Assembly (NCBI RefSeq): GCF_900176255.2
Contig: NZ_FXEG02000001.1
Coordinates: 62,001 to 126,000 of the forward strand
Reading direction: 5' to 3'
DNA: 64,000 bases
Source of the DNA: Mycobacterium ahvazicum
Lineage (GTDB): Bacteria > Actinomycetota > Actinomycetes > Mycobacteriales > Mycobacteriaceae
Part shown: piece by piece, positions 17,100 through 25,656 of the stretch
Numbering within the stretch: position 1 is the stretch's first letter
Layout: each line of letters starts with the position of its first letter
Position numbers and translations under genes: made by a program
The notes under the pieces: model-generated
What the model was told of the DNA's origin: nothing
The model's database searches: none
What the model saw: only the letters and a program-made list of their open reading frames with translations

Positions 17100-18065
17100 T
17101 TATCCGCGGCGGCGCAACACCGGTGTCACCAGCTCGCCGGTGTTCAGGTAGCTCTCGAGGTTGCGGATCGTCAGCAGTGCCATGGCCCGTCGGGTGCGGG
17201 CTGTCGCACTACCGATGTGCGGGAACAGCACCACGCTGTCCAGATCGTAAAGCGCCGCAGGAACATTGGGCTCGTCGGCGAACACGTCCAGGCCCGCTCC
17301 GCCCAGTGCGCCGGCGGCGAGCAACTCCACTAGCGCGTCCTGGTCCACGACACTTCCCCGAGCAATGTTGATCAGATAGCCGTCGGGACCCAACGCCGTG
17401 AGGACGGAGCGGTCGACGAGATGACGAGCCTGCTCGTCGCCGGTCGTGGCCACGACCAGCACGTCGACCGATTCGGCCAACTCTTGCGGCGACTGGGCGT
17501 AACGATACGGCGATCCGTCGATTCGGTGCCGGTTGTGATAGACGATGGCACAGTCGAATCCGAGCAACCGGGTAGCGATTGCCGATCCGATGCGGCCCAA
17601 TCCCAAGATGCCGACCTGAAGGCCACTGACATCTCTGGCGTAGGGGAATTGACCCTCGTTTGCCCAGCGGCCCGCCCGCACGTAGCGGTCGGCCGCACCG
17701 AATCGGCGCAGTGTCATCAGGATCAGGCCCAGCGCGGTGTCGGCGACGGTGTCCGACAGCACATCCGGAGTATTGCTCACACCGATGCCCCGTTGTCCGG
17801 CCGCGGCCAGGTCGATCAAATCCACTCCGGCGCCGTTGTTGACTATCGCTTCCAGATTGGGCAGCGCTGCGATGGTTTCGGCGTCGACGCTGTAGCGGCC
17901 GGAGGTCACCACCACGCGAATCTGGGCCGCATGCTGCGCTAGGAACTCGGCGCGCCGCGGACCGCTTGGGAGTAAGGGAATTTCGTAGCGAGCCGCCAGC
18001 TCTTGTTCGAAGGTGGGCTCGAAGCTGTCGCCGATCCGCAACACGTCGCTCTTCTCGACCGTCAC
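17100..18065 (-). CDS. D-isomer-specific 2-hydroxyacid dehydrogenase
   Basis: A 321-residue NAD(P)-dependent dehydrogenase. The Rossmann motif is GLQVGILGLGRIGSAIATRL. The catalytic triad is Arg in NIARGSVVD, Glu in GLDVFADEP and His in FPHIGSATA. It interconverts 2-keto and D-2-hydroxy acids, probably glyoxylate/hydroxypyruvate or a phenylpyruvate-like acid. It is convergent with the ABC permease gene, four bases apart, and divergent from the lipoprotein hydrolase at 18186. GTG start. Confidence 0.9.
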   Translation of the reverse strand: MTVEKSDVLRIGDSFEPTFEQELAARYEIPLLPSGPRRAEFLAQHAAQIRVVVTSGRYSVDAETIAALPNLEAIVNNGAGVDLIDLAAAGQRGIGVSNTPDVLSDTVADTALGLILMTLRRFGAADRYVRAGRWANEGQFPYARDVSGLQVGILGLGRIGSAIATRLLGFDCAIVYHNRHRIDGSPYRYAQSPQELAESVDVLVVATTGDEQARHLVDRSVLTALGPDGYLINIARGSVVDQDALVELLAAGALGGAGLDVFADEPNVPAALYDLDSVVLFPHIGSATARTRRAMALLTIRNLESYLNTGELVTPVLRRRG

Positions 18066-18185
18066 CTATGCATCATCTCCCACCGCATCCGGGCCGGCAT
18101 CGCCGGCATAGGCGGTACGAAACGCCGTGCATGACCTTGCCCGGAATTCCGCTATGCACGGCCGGCCTAGCTGCACAATGACGCG

Positions 18186-19127
18186 ATGCAGATCGTAGAT
18201 AGCGCCCGTAGACTCCTGTCGGCCATCGCAGTGCTGGTCGTGCTGGTCGGTTGCGGCGCCCATCACCAAGCTGCGCCAGGGTCGGGCGGTGGCGGCGACT
18301 TTGCCGGTCCGATCGAGATCGGCAACGGCCGGCATCTGTATCTGGAATGCCACGGAAGGGGCAGTCCGACAATCATTTTGGAATCCGGTTATCACAACTC
18401 GTCGGATCCGTGGAATCAATCCGAGGTGGTTGCCCCAGCTGTCGGTCCGGGTGTGCTACCTGCGCTGGCCGACGACCACCGCGTTTGCGCCTACGACCGG
18501 CCCGGCACCTTGCGCTATCCCGACCCACCCAGCATCAGCGACCGCAGTTCACCGGTTGCGATGCCACGCACCGCCCAGGACGTTGTCCAAGATCTGCATG
18601 CCTTGCTGGCCGCCGCACATCTGCCGGGCCCCTACGTTCTGGTCGGGCACTCGCTCGGTGGGCTGTTCATCCGCCTGTACGCGCAGACCTATCCCGAACA
18701 GGTGCGGGCCTGCGCGTTCGTCGACGCCTTCGCCGTCGAGATCCCGGGCCTGATGGGATCGGACTGGCCGATCTACCGCCAACAGCTGGATCACCCGTTG
18801 CCGCAGTTCGCGAATGCGGATTCGTTCGAGGTGATCGACATCGACAAGAGCATCGCGCAGGTCGCCGAGGCGCGACCTTTCCCGCCGGTGCCCACCGTCG
18901 TATTGACGAGGACCGAGCCGTTCGCGGTTCCCGGCAGCGTCTCGGATGAGCAGAGCGCCACGCTGGAGCGGGCCTGGCGAGACGGCGCGTCGGATCTGAT
19001 CGCGCTGCGGCCGCAGACACCGCACCTGGTCGCGACCGACAGCGACCACTTCATCCAAATCCGCCAGCCCGACCTGGTGGCGGCCGGTGTACGCCTGGTG
19101 ATCCAGAGGTCTGCCGAAAACCGCTGA
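18186..19127 (+). CDS. Lipoprotein alpha/beta hydrolase
   Basis: A 313-residue exported hydrolase. The signal peptide ends in LVVLVGC, a lipobox that would anchor the protein on the outer face of the membrane at Cys23. The nucleophile elbow is [11 protein letters not shown], a late His lies in [10 protein letters not shown], and the oxyanion strand reads [12 protein letters not shown]. It resembles secreted mycobacterial esterases of unknown substrate. It is followed 26 bases later by the cyclase gene, possibly in one transcript. Confidence 0.87.
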   Translation: MQIVDSARRLLSAIAVLVVLVGCGAHHQAAPGSGGGGDFAGPIEIGNGRHLYLECHGRGSPTIILESGYHNSSDPWNQSEVVAPAVGPGVLPALADDHRVCAYDRPGTLRYPDPPSISDRSSPVAMPRTAQDVVQDLHALLAAAHLPGPYVLVGHSLGGLFIRLYAQTYPEQVRACAFVDAFAVEIPGLMGSDWPIYRQQLDHPLPQFANADSFEVIDIDKSIAQVAEARPFPPVPTVVLTRTEPFAVPGSVSDEQSATLERAWRDGASDLIALRPQTPHLVATDSDHFIQIRQPDLVAAGVRLVIQRSAENR

Positions 19128-19153
19128 CGAAGCGCTGCGGCATACTCGGCCCA

Positions 19154-19951
19154 ATGACGGGGGTGCTGACTGTGGTCGCTGTGGCCGAACTCGGCGGCCT
19201 GATCACGCTCGGCGTGCTGCTGATCGTGTCGCGACGCCAGCTCAGCGGCGCGCGCGCCGCACTCGAACGCAGCCGGCGCAGCAGTGGCCGGCGCCGCCGC
19301 CGACGCGGAGTCGCCCCTTTTGCCATCAGAACCGCATTCAAGACGGCAGATTCGCTACTCACCAAAGGCGTCGGCGCGACGGTCCGTAACTCGGTCGAAG
19401 ACCTGGCCGGCTGGGCGCAGGTGGAACGGCCCGACCTGGCCAGGCTCACCGCCGATGGTGATGTCGTGATCGCCTTCTCCGACATCGAGGATTCGACCGC
19501 CCACAACGAGGCTTTGGGTGACCGCGAGTGGGTGCGGGTGCTGCAACAACACAACAGGCTTGTCCAGAGACTCGTCGACGACCACGGCGGACACGTGGTG
19601 AAGAATCAGGGCGACGGATTCATGATGGCCTTCGCCGATCCCCGTCAGGCCGTGCTGTGCGGCATCGGTGTGCAGCGCGCGCTGCTCGAAGACACCGAAG
19701 GCATTCGCGTCCGGATCGGCATGCACCTCGGACCGTCGGTCCGGCGCGGCGGCGACCTTTTCGGCCGCAACGTCGCGATGGCGGCCCGGGTCGCCGGGCA
19801 GGCCGATGGCGGCGAGATCCTGGTCAGCGAATCGGTGCGCGACGCGATCGACGGCGCACCGGATATCGAGCTCTGCGCACCGTGCGAGGCCGAGTTGAAA
19901 GGCTTCCAGGGCAGCCACAACCTCTACCCGGTCCGGGTATTCAAAGACTGA
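19154..19951 (+). CDS. Membrane-anchored class III adenylate/guanylate cyclase
   Basis: A 265-residue protein with one N-terminal membrane helix ([22 protein letters not shown]), an Arg-rich stretch of about 20 residues, and a class III cyclase domain from about residue 95. The catalytic residues are intact: metal Asp in FSDIEDST, substrate Lys in HVVKNQGDG, and Asp/Asn/Arg in [14 protein letters not shown]. It should make cAMP (Lys/Asp pair) as a homodimer. No regulatory domain is present apart from the short linker. Confidence 0.9.
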   Translation: MTGVLTVVAVAELGGLITLGVLLIVSRRQLSGARAALERSRRSSGRRRRRRGVAPFAIRTAFKTADSLLTKGVGATVRNSVEDLAGWAQVERPDLARLTADGDVVIAFSDIEDSTAHNEALGDREWVRVLQQHNRLVQRLVDDHGGHVVKNQGDGFMMAFADPRQAVLCGIGVQRALLEDTEGIRVRIGMHLGPSVRRGGDLFGRNVAMAARVAGQADGGEILVSESVRDAIDGAPDIELCAPCEAELKGFQGSHNLYPVRVFKD

Positions 19952-21169
19952 TCAGAAAAACGTTCCCGCATGGGGTGCTTCGGGAACGGCGAACAGCCGG
20001 TCGGCCACGGCCAGCATCGCCGGATCCTCGGCCCGCGCCAGCCCCGCCACGGCAAGACTGCGCCAGGTCGTGCCGCCCAGCAGCACCGCACCCAGCCCCT
20101 CGATCCCGACGTGCAGATCGGCGGGCCGGGGGGTGGCCTCGACGCCATCGTCGGTAATCGTGTAGCTGGCCGAATTCTTCGGCAGCAGTGGGTCATTGAC
20201 GGCGACGGTGACGGCGCCGGCGCCGGCGTAGGAGCGCGCCGCCAACGCACGTTCCGCGTCGACGACACGCAGCCATGTTTCGTCATGCACCGCGGTCACC
20301 TTGACTGCCCGGCGGTCGACCAATAGCGACGGCAGCGGATCATCGAGCGGCAGCATCCAAAACGTCACTCGGTCAATCAGATCCAGCCCGAGCAGGAAGC
20401 GCAGCAGCCCCAGGTAGGCCTCGACGGTGGGCGCGAAGAAATCCTCGACCATAATGGTGCGCTGCTCGCTGACAAACCACCTGTCGGTGTCGACGGGACG
20501 GTAGCGGACGAAACCCGACTCGTCGCCCGGCTCGCCGTGCACGGCGACATACCAAGCTCCAGAAGACAATTCGGTCCGCAGCCGCACGCCCTCCCACCAC
20601 ACGCCGGGCCGGTCGATGGTCCCCGCCCGGGATGGGCGATGGGCGTCATAGATGCGAGGCAGTATCTCCCAGGCCTCGGCGGCGCCGACAAGTCGCACCG
20701 GGCCACCCGTCGCGACTCCGGGACGAAACGCTGCCCGCGCGGTCTGGACCTGCGCGCTCTGCATAGCGCTGGCCACGCCGTAGCCATACCGCCCGTAGAT
20801 CGTGGCCTCCGACGCGCGCAACGATGCGACCACCTCCCCTCGCGTGGTGAAGTCGGCTAGCTGGTGGCGCATCAGGTCGGTGGCGATGCCCCGCCGGGTG
20901 AACGACGGCAGCACCCCGATATCCGTTACCGCGGCGTGGCTCACGGCAACTCCGCCGGGCAGGGTCAACCTGTTGGTCACGGCATAGGCGGTGCCGACCA
21001 GTTGTCCACCGACGAACGCCCCGACCATCCGTCCGGGGTCGATCATCTTGGTGATCTGGCCGGGGGGCAGATCGGATATCGGTGGAAAACCGACCATCGC
21101 GACGCGAAAGACGTTAAGCGCAGCGATGAGGTCGTCCTCGCTGTCGAGAACCCGGAGCTCGGTGGTCAT
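19952..21169 (-). CDS. eis: Eis-family N-acetyltransferase
   Basis: A 405-residue protein matching Eis: an N-terminal GNAT domain with the acetyl-CoA loop VLPSFTRRGIATDLM, the general-acid Tyr in IYGRYGYG, a second GNAT-like domain, and an SCP2-like C-terminal domain ending in Phe, whose carboxylate is catalytic in known Eis proteins. Eis acetylates amines, including aminoglycosides and host regulators, as a hexamer. It is convergent on the cyclase (adjacent stops). Its ATG overlaps by four bases (ATGA) the stop of a short in-frame tail described in the findings. Confidence 0.92.
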   Translation of the reverse strand: MTTELRVLDSEDDLIAALNVFRVAMVGFPPISDLPPGQITKMIDPGRMVGAFVGGQLVGTAYAVTNRLTLPGGVAVSHAAVTDIGVLPSFTRRGIATDLMRHQLADFTTRGEVVASLRASEATIYGRYGYGVASAMQSAQVQTARAAFRPGVATGGPVRLVGAAEAWEILPRIYDAHRPSRAGTIDRPGVWWEGVRLRTELSSGAWYVAVHGEPGDESGFVRYRPVDTDRWFVSEQRTIMVEDFFAPTVEAYLGLLRFLLGLDLIDRVTFWMLPLDDPLPSLLVDRRAVKVTAVHDETWLRVVDAERALAARSYAGAGAVTVAVNDPLLPKNSASYTITDDGVEATPRPADLHVGIEGLGAVLLGGTTWRSLAVAGLARAEDPAMLAVADRLFAVPEAPHAGTFF

Positions 21170-21393
21170 GTGGTCATCATGGTGTGAGCCCGCGCCGCCG
21201 ACCCAACCGGCCTTCGCATTCGTAGCAGCACCGGCAGCATGAGCACCGCCGCGGCCAGCCAGGACACGGTTGGCAACCAGGGCAAGGCGGCCGCGGTGCC
21301 CTCATCACTGTCGGAAAGGATTACGGAGCCGGTAACGGAAGTCGTTCGAATCAGGACAATTCGGGGCGAAGAAGGGACGAAAAGCGAACAGTG
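21166..21393 (-). pseudogene. In-frame tail with membrane helix after a TGA
   Basis: Directly after the TGA of the secreted-protein gene, 75 sense codons continue in the same frame. They contain a likely membrane helix (WLPTVSWLAAAVLMLPVLL) and a basic end (RMRRPVGSAAR), and stop in an ATGA overlap with eis. The exact coupling to eis suggests this was the end of a translated gene. A decayed membrane-protein remnant, a nonsense mutation, or rare UGA readthrough could explain it; no SECIS-like hairpin follows the TGA. Confidence 0.35.
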
Positions 21394-21813
21394 TCAGCCG
21401 ATGGACGTGATTCCCGCATTGGAGATCGTGAACCCTTTGCCCCCGGAGACCGTGCAGGTCACCCCGTCCAGTTTCGACGTGCAACTGAAGGGGCCGACAC
21501 TCGCGGTCTGATCGTAGGCAAGGGTCGGCGTGGTCTCGGCCGGATTGCCGACACACGAAGCGCCCTTACAGCTGGTGACGACCCCACCGGTGGACAGGTG
21601 CGCCGACTGCTCCGGCGAAAGGGTCTGGCAATACACCTCGTCGGGCAGACCGGGTTCGCGCTTGTAGTTGACCTCGCAGCTGATGTTGCGCGACGGAGAC
21701 AAAAACGAGCACAGCGATGCCGTGCAGACGGGGTTGTCCGCGGCCGCCAGGGGCATGCTTACGCGGGAGCCGAGGACGATGGATCCGATTGTCGCGACGA
21801 CCGCACGTTTCAT
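21394..21813 (-). CDS. Secreted cysteine-containing protein (DUF6636-like)
   Basis: A 139-residue protein with a cleavable signal peptide (VVATIGSIVLG through PLAAADN). The mature part has five clear cysteines in a pattern close to small mycobacterial secreted proteins: FLSPSRNISCEVN, VYCQTLSPEQ, SCKGASC, GPFSCTSKLDGVTC. It ends in GKGFTISNAG, which looks like a complete domain. Function unknown. After its TGA the same frame stays open for 75 codons, contains a membrane segment and runs into the eis start, which is unusual. Confidence 0.8.
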   Translation of the reverse strand: MKRAVVATIGSIVLGSRVSMPLAAADNPVCTASLCSFLSPSRNISCEVNYKREPGLPDEVYCQTLSPEQSAHLSTGGVVTSCKGASCVGNPAETTPTLAYDQTASVGPFSCTSKLDGVTCTVSGGKGFTISNAGITSIG

Positions 21814-21823
21814 GCTGTCAAAC

Positions 21824-23035
21824 CTAACGGATCGGCAGCCCGGTCAGCGCCCGCGAAATCACCAGGCGCTGGATTTCGCTCGTCCCCTCGAAGATGGTGA
21901 AGATCTTGGCGTCCCGGTGCATCCGCTCCACCGGGTAGTCACGGGTGTAGCCGTTGCCGCCGAGAATCTGGATGGCCTCGTCGGTGACGTAGACCGCGGC
22001 CTCGCTCGCGACCAGCTTGGCCATCGAGCCTTCGGCGGAGTCGAAGTTCTGGTTGTTGCGGGCCATCCAGCCGGCACGCCACACCAGCAGGCGGGCGGCG
22101 TCGACCCGGCTCTTCATGTCGGCGAGCTTGAATGCCACCGCCTGGAACTCGCCGATCTTGCGGCCGAATTGCTCACGCTGGCAGGCGTATTCGAGTGCGT
22201 ACTCGTAGGCGGCCCGGGCCACGCCGACGGCCATCGCGCCGACGGTCGGCCGGGTGCGCTCGAAAGTCTTCATTGCCGCCTGGCCACCCGCCGACGCGCC
22301 GGATTTGACCCGCGCGATCCGGGCCTCGAATTTCTCGCGGCCGCCGAGAATGCAGTCCTCGGGCAACCGGACATTGTCGAGAACCACCTCGGCGGTGTGC
22401 GACGCGCGGATGCCGTGCTTTTTGAATTTCTGGCCCTGCGATAGCCCCTTGGTCTCCGGCGGGATGACGAACGACACCTGGCCGCGGGTGCCCAGCTCCG
22501 GATGGACCGACGCCACCACGATGTGCACGTTGGCGATACCGCCGTTGGTTGCCCACGTCTTGGTGCCGTTGAGCACCCACTCGTTCGTCGCCTCGTCGAA
22601 CCGGGCCCGGGTGCGGATGGCGCCGACGTCAGAACCCGCATCGGGTTCCGACGAGCAGAACGCACCGAGCTTGGGGTCGCCGGGCGTACCGAACATCTCG
22701 GGCAAGTACTGGCCGAGCTGCTCGGGAGTTCCGTTGCCCGCCAACGCCGCTGCGGCCAGGCCGGTCCCCATGATGGAAAGCGCGATGCCGGCGTCGCCCC
22801 AGAACATCTCCTCGAACGCGGTGAGGAAGCCCAGGCCGGTCGGTTCGGCGGCCTGCTGCGCGAAGAAGTCGGGAGAGTAGAGGCCCACCTTCGCGGCCTC
22901 CTGGATCACCGGCCACGGGGTTTCCTCCCGTTCATCCCATTCGGCCGCGGCGGGTCGGATGGTTTCGGCCGCGAACTGGTGCACCCAATCGCGCACGTCG
23001 ATGACGTCGTCGCTCAGTTGCAGTGAGAAAGTCAT
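21824..23035 (-). CDS. Acyl-CoA dehydrogenase (FadE)
   Basis: A 403-residue flavoprotein with the complete acyl-CoA dehydrogenase pattern: helical start, [19 protein letters not shown], the middle beta-domain ([14 protein letters not shown]), and C-terminal signatures [19 protein letters not shown] and [15 protein letters not shown]. It oxidises an acyl-CoA to the 2-enoyl-CoA, passing electrons to ETF. The ATG at 23035 follows a good ribosome site (GGAGTGGAACT). The TetR gene 37 bases upstream on the same strand is probably its regulator and operon partner. Confidence 0.92.
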   Translation of the reverse strand: MTFSLQLSDDVIDVRDWVHQFAAETIRPAAAEWDEREETPWPVIQEAAKVGLYSPDFFAQQAAEPTGLGFLTAFEEMFWGDAGIALSIMGTGLAAAALAGNGTPEQLGQYLPEMFGTPGDPKLGAFCSSEPDAGSDVGAIRTRARFDEATNEWVLNGTKTWATNGGIANVHIVVASVHPELGTRGQVSFVIPPETKGLSQGQKFKKHGIRASHTAEVVLDNVRLPEDCILGGREKFEARIARVKSGASAGGQAAMKTFERTRPTVGAMAVGVARAAYEYALEYACQREQFGRKIGEFQAVAFKLADMKSRVDAARLLVWRAGWMARNNQNFDSAEGSMAKLVASEAAVYVTDEAIQILGGNGYTRDYPVERMHRDAKIFTIFEGTSEIQRLVISRALTGLPIR

Positions 23036-23072
23036 AGTTCCACTCCTGGAAGAGGTTGATACGCTTGGATTT

Positions 23073-23708
23073 TCAAGGTTTTCTGGGGTTGGTGTGTTGT
23101 GCGAGGACGCTGACGGTCTGAGTCACCCAGGCTTCGAAATAGCGATCCTCGTCGACGTTGCCAGGCAAGCGTCCGGACAGCGCCTGCAGCGTCGCCGCGT
23201 GAGACAGCGAAGCGATCGCCACGGCCGCCGCGGCCTCGGGATCCGGGATGCTGGTACGGCCGGAGCGATTGGACGCGGCCAGCTCGTCGGCGAACCGTTG
23301 ATAGGCGTTGTCGGTGATGACCTGCCAGGTCTTCTCGTCGAGATCGCCGAGCTCCTCGGGTTCGCGCAGCATGACCTTGAGCAAATCCTCGCTTTGGTTC
23401 AGATTGCTCCAGATCAGTTGCCCGGCGGTACGCACCGCTTGCTCGACGCTGCCCGGCTGCCCGGCATCGAACTGCTCTCGGGCGGCGACGATGCTGTCGA
23501 TCCGTTGGGTCACCGCCGCCTCCAGCAGTTCACGCTTGGAGGCGAAGTGCTTGTACAACGCTCCCGATCCGGGGGCCAGGCCCGACGCCCGCTGGATGTC
23601 GGCGACAGACGTCGCCGCATAGCCCTTGGCGGCGAAGAGCTTCAGCGCCTCCGCCAGCAGTCGATCGCGTCCCGAATCGGGCATGGTGAGAGAGTACTCA
23701 CTCACCAT
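23073..23708 (-). CDS. TetR-family transcriptional regulator
   Basis: A 211-residue TetR regulator with DNA-binding part [20 protein letters not shown] then [20 protein letters not shown], and a C-terminal domain close to TetR_C_33-like members that bind acyl-CoA or lipids. It sits in a probable operon with the acyl-CoA dehydrogenase. A 20-base palindrome at 23686-23705 overlaps the start region; if the ATG at 23684 is used instead of 23708, the palindrome is fully upstream of the gene, which may be the true arrangement. Confidence 0.9.
   Translation of the reverse strand: MVSEYSLTMPDSGRDRLLAEALKLFAAKGYAATSVADIQRASGLAPGSGALYKHFASKRELLEAAVTQRIDSIVAAREQFDAGQPGSVEQAVRTAGQLIWSNLNQSEDLLKVMLREPEELGDLDEKTWQVITDNAYQRFADELAASNRSGRTSIPDPEAAAAVAIASLSHAATLQALSGRLPGNVDEDRYFEAWVTQTVSVLAQHTNPRKP
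23686..23705. promoter_or_regulatory. TetR operator at fadE-tetR start
   Basis: GTGAGAGAGTACTCACTCAC is an inverted repeat in which 18 of 20 bases pair. It lies within the first codons if the TetR protein starts at 23708, or directly before the ATG at 23684. It also lies 133 bases upstream of the divergent aldolase gene. Confidence 0.55.
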
Positions 23709-23837
23709 GGCGATGGCAAACCGGGCGCGGCACCTGCACTAGCCCCGGGTGGCGTCCGTGCGCAATGCTGGGACCCGGGGTCGCGGGTTCGGCGCACCCG
23801 GGCCCGGCCCGGATCAAGCAACGACGGAGGGATCGCA

Positions 23838-24725
23838 GTGAACGAAGAGCAACGCAACGCGATGGCGTCGGGGCGTGGCTTTATCGCCGCGCTGGACCAA
23901 AGCGGCGGCAGTACGCCAAAAGCCTTGAAACTGTATGGGATTGAGCAAGACACCTACGACAACGACGAGCAGATGTTCAACCTCATCCACGAGATGCGTG
24001 AGCGCCTGATGGCCAGCCCCAGCTTTTCCGGCGACAAGGTACTGGCCACGATCCTGTTCGAACAGACCATGGACCGGGCCATCAACGGCGAAGACACCGC
24101 GGCTTATCTGTGGAAGCAGAAGCACATCGTGCCGTTCGTGAAGGTCGACCAGGGCCTCGGCGATGCCGAGAACGGTGTCCAGCTGATGAAGCCGATGACC
24201 AAACTCGATTCACTGCTGGATCGGGCCGTGGACAAGGGCATATTCGGCACCAAGATGCGCTCGTTCATCCAAGAGCCCAACGAGGCGGGCATCAACGCCA
24301 TTGTCGACCAGCAATTCGAGTACGCCGCCACGATCGCCGAGCGCGGATTGATGCCGATCGTCGAGCCCGAGGTCAGCATCAAAAGCCCGGACAAGCCCAA
24401 GGCGGACGGCCTGCTAGTGGCCGCGCTGCACGCAAAACTCAATGAGCTGCCGGGCGACCGGCAGGTGATGCTCAAACTGACGTTGCCCGACGAAGACAAC
24501 CTCTACGCTGCGCTGATCGAGCACCCCCGGGTGCTTCGGGTGGTCGCGCTGTCCGGTGGCTACAGCCTCACCGAGAGCTGCGAGATCCTGGCCCGCAATC
24601 ACGGACTGATCGCCAGCTTCTCGCGGGCGTTGACCGAGGGACTGACCGCCCAGCAGAGCGACGCGGAATTCGACGAGAAGCTCGGATCGAACATCGCGGA
24701 GATCTACGCGGCGTCGATCACCTAG
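23838..24725 (+). CDS. Fructose-bisphosphate aldolase, class I
   Basis: A 295-residue Schiff-base aldolase of the bacterial class I type. Matching stretches are GFIAALDQSGGSTPKALKLY, ILFEQTMDRAI, IVPFVKVDQGL, LMPIVEPEVSI, VMLKLTLPDE (the Schiff-base Lys region) and VVALSGGYS. It splits fructose-1,6-bisphosphate into the two triose phosphates without metal. Mycobacteria also hold a class II enzyme, so this may be used under other carbon or oxygen conditions. The GTG at 23838 follows GGAGGGA; the reading extended to 22959 crosses the TetR and fadE genes. Confidence 0.93.
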   Translation: MNEEQRNAMASGRGFIAALDQSGGSTPKALKLYGIEQDTYDNDEQMFNLIHEMRERLMASPSFSGDKVLATILFEQTMDRAINGEDTAAYLWKQKHIVPFVKVDQGLGDAENGVQLMKPMTKLDSLLDRAVDKGIFGTKMRSFIQEPNEAGINAIVDQQFEYAATIAERGLMPIVEPEVSIKSPDKPKADGLLVAALHAKLNELPGDRQVMLKLTLPDEDNLYAALIEHPRVLRVVALSGGYSLTESCEILARNHGLIASFSRALTEGLTAQQSDAEFDEKLGSNIAEIYAASIT

Positions 24726-24739
24726 GCGGGCACCCCGGG

Positions 24740-25582
24740 TCAACGCGCCGGGGGCGAGACCTGTGTGACGCTGCCGTCGGTGCCGACCGCGATCGACCCG
24801 CTGAGCGGCCCGTCGGAGGCGTGGATGCGCAGGCTCAGTGGTCCTTCGCGATGAGATTCGACCGTCAAATAGATTCGGCTGGCGTCGTAGATGTGCAGCG
24901 TCTGCGGTGCCTGCTGCACGACGCCGAGGACGGCCTGCACGTCGAACTTGGCAAGGTCACCGACTGCGGAGTCCGGCAAGGCGGACGGAGTGGGACCAAG
25001 GTTCATCCAACTGCCGTCGCGGTATACCCACGTCACCACCTTGCGTGCATTGGCGGTGTCCGGACGCATCACCACCGCTTGGTCTTGGTAGACGTTCAGC
25101 TGATAGCCGAGGGTGTCGCCGAACTGGGTGCGCATCTGCGCCAGCAGGGCCGTCATTCCGGCGAAGCTCAGCAATTGCTGCGGCTGCGGTGCCGCACTCG
25201 CGGTGTTGCCCGGGGAGCCGATGCTGGGCGACGTCGTGGTCAGGTCCGGCGCAGGCGTGCCCGATGGCGTGTTCCACTGCATCACGGCGAAACCGGCACC
25301 CAGCAGTAAGAGCACCGCGGCCGCCGCGCCCGCGATCCAGATGGCCCGGCTACCGACTTTCGGCGTCGGGTGCGCCGGTGCGACCGGGGTGTGATGGATT
25401 TGCAGGTCTGAAAGCAGCGATTGCAATTCGCTCAGGGTGGTGGCCTTGGTTGCGGCGCTGATCCGCTGGCGGTGTTCTTCTGTCGACAGCTGGCCGTCGC
25501 CGAGTGCCGCGTCGAGTGCTTGGCAGGCGTTGTTGCGATCGGCGTCGGTAGCCCGGGTGCTGTCGCTGATCACAGCAAACAT
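24740..25582 (-). CDS. DUF1707 membrane protein
   Basis: A 280-residue protein. Residues 6-60 form a DUF1707 domain (STRATDADRNNACQALDAAL through LSTEEHRQRISAA), a domain common in actinobacterial small membrane proteins. A single membrane helix follows (IWIAGAAAAVLLLLGAGFAVM), then a Pro/Thr/Ser linker and an extracytoplasmic domain of about 150 residues with DTLGYQLNVYQDQAVVMRP. Function unknown; the layout suggests a surface-exposed sensor or structural protein. It is divergent from the formate dehydrogenase operon across 74 bases. Confidence 0.83.
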   Translation of the reverse strand: MFAVISDSTRATDADRNNACQALDAALGDGQLSTEEHRQRISAATKATTLSELQSLLSDLQIHHTPVAPAHPTPKVGSRAIWIAGAAAAVLLLLGAGFAVMQWNTPSGTPAPDLTTTSPSIGSPGNTASAAPQPQQLLSFAGMTALLAQMRTQFGDTLGYQLNVYQDQAVVMRPDTANARKVVTWVYRDGSWMNLGPTPSALPDSAVGDLAKFDVQAVLGVVQQAPQTLHIYDASRIYLTVESHREGPLSLRIHASDGPLSGSIAVGTDGSVTQVSPPAR

Positions 25583-25656
25583 CGTAGGAGGCGCGGTGGA
25601 ATACCGCGCCGGTTCCCGGCGGGTAGTCGATCGCGCGCACCACTAGGCTTCAAGAC

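Noticed and set aside
21394..21396. TGA at the end of the secreted-protein gene as a second Sec codon
   Set aside because: No SECIS-like stem-loop follows and the domain looks complete; kept only as a finding to check.
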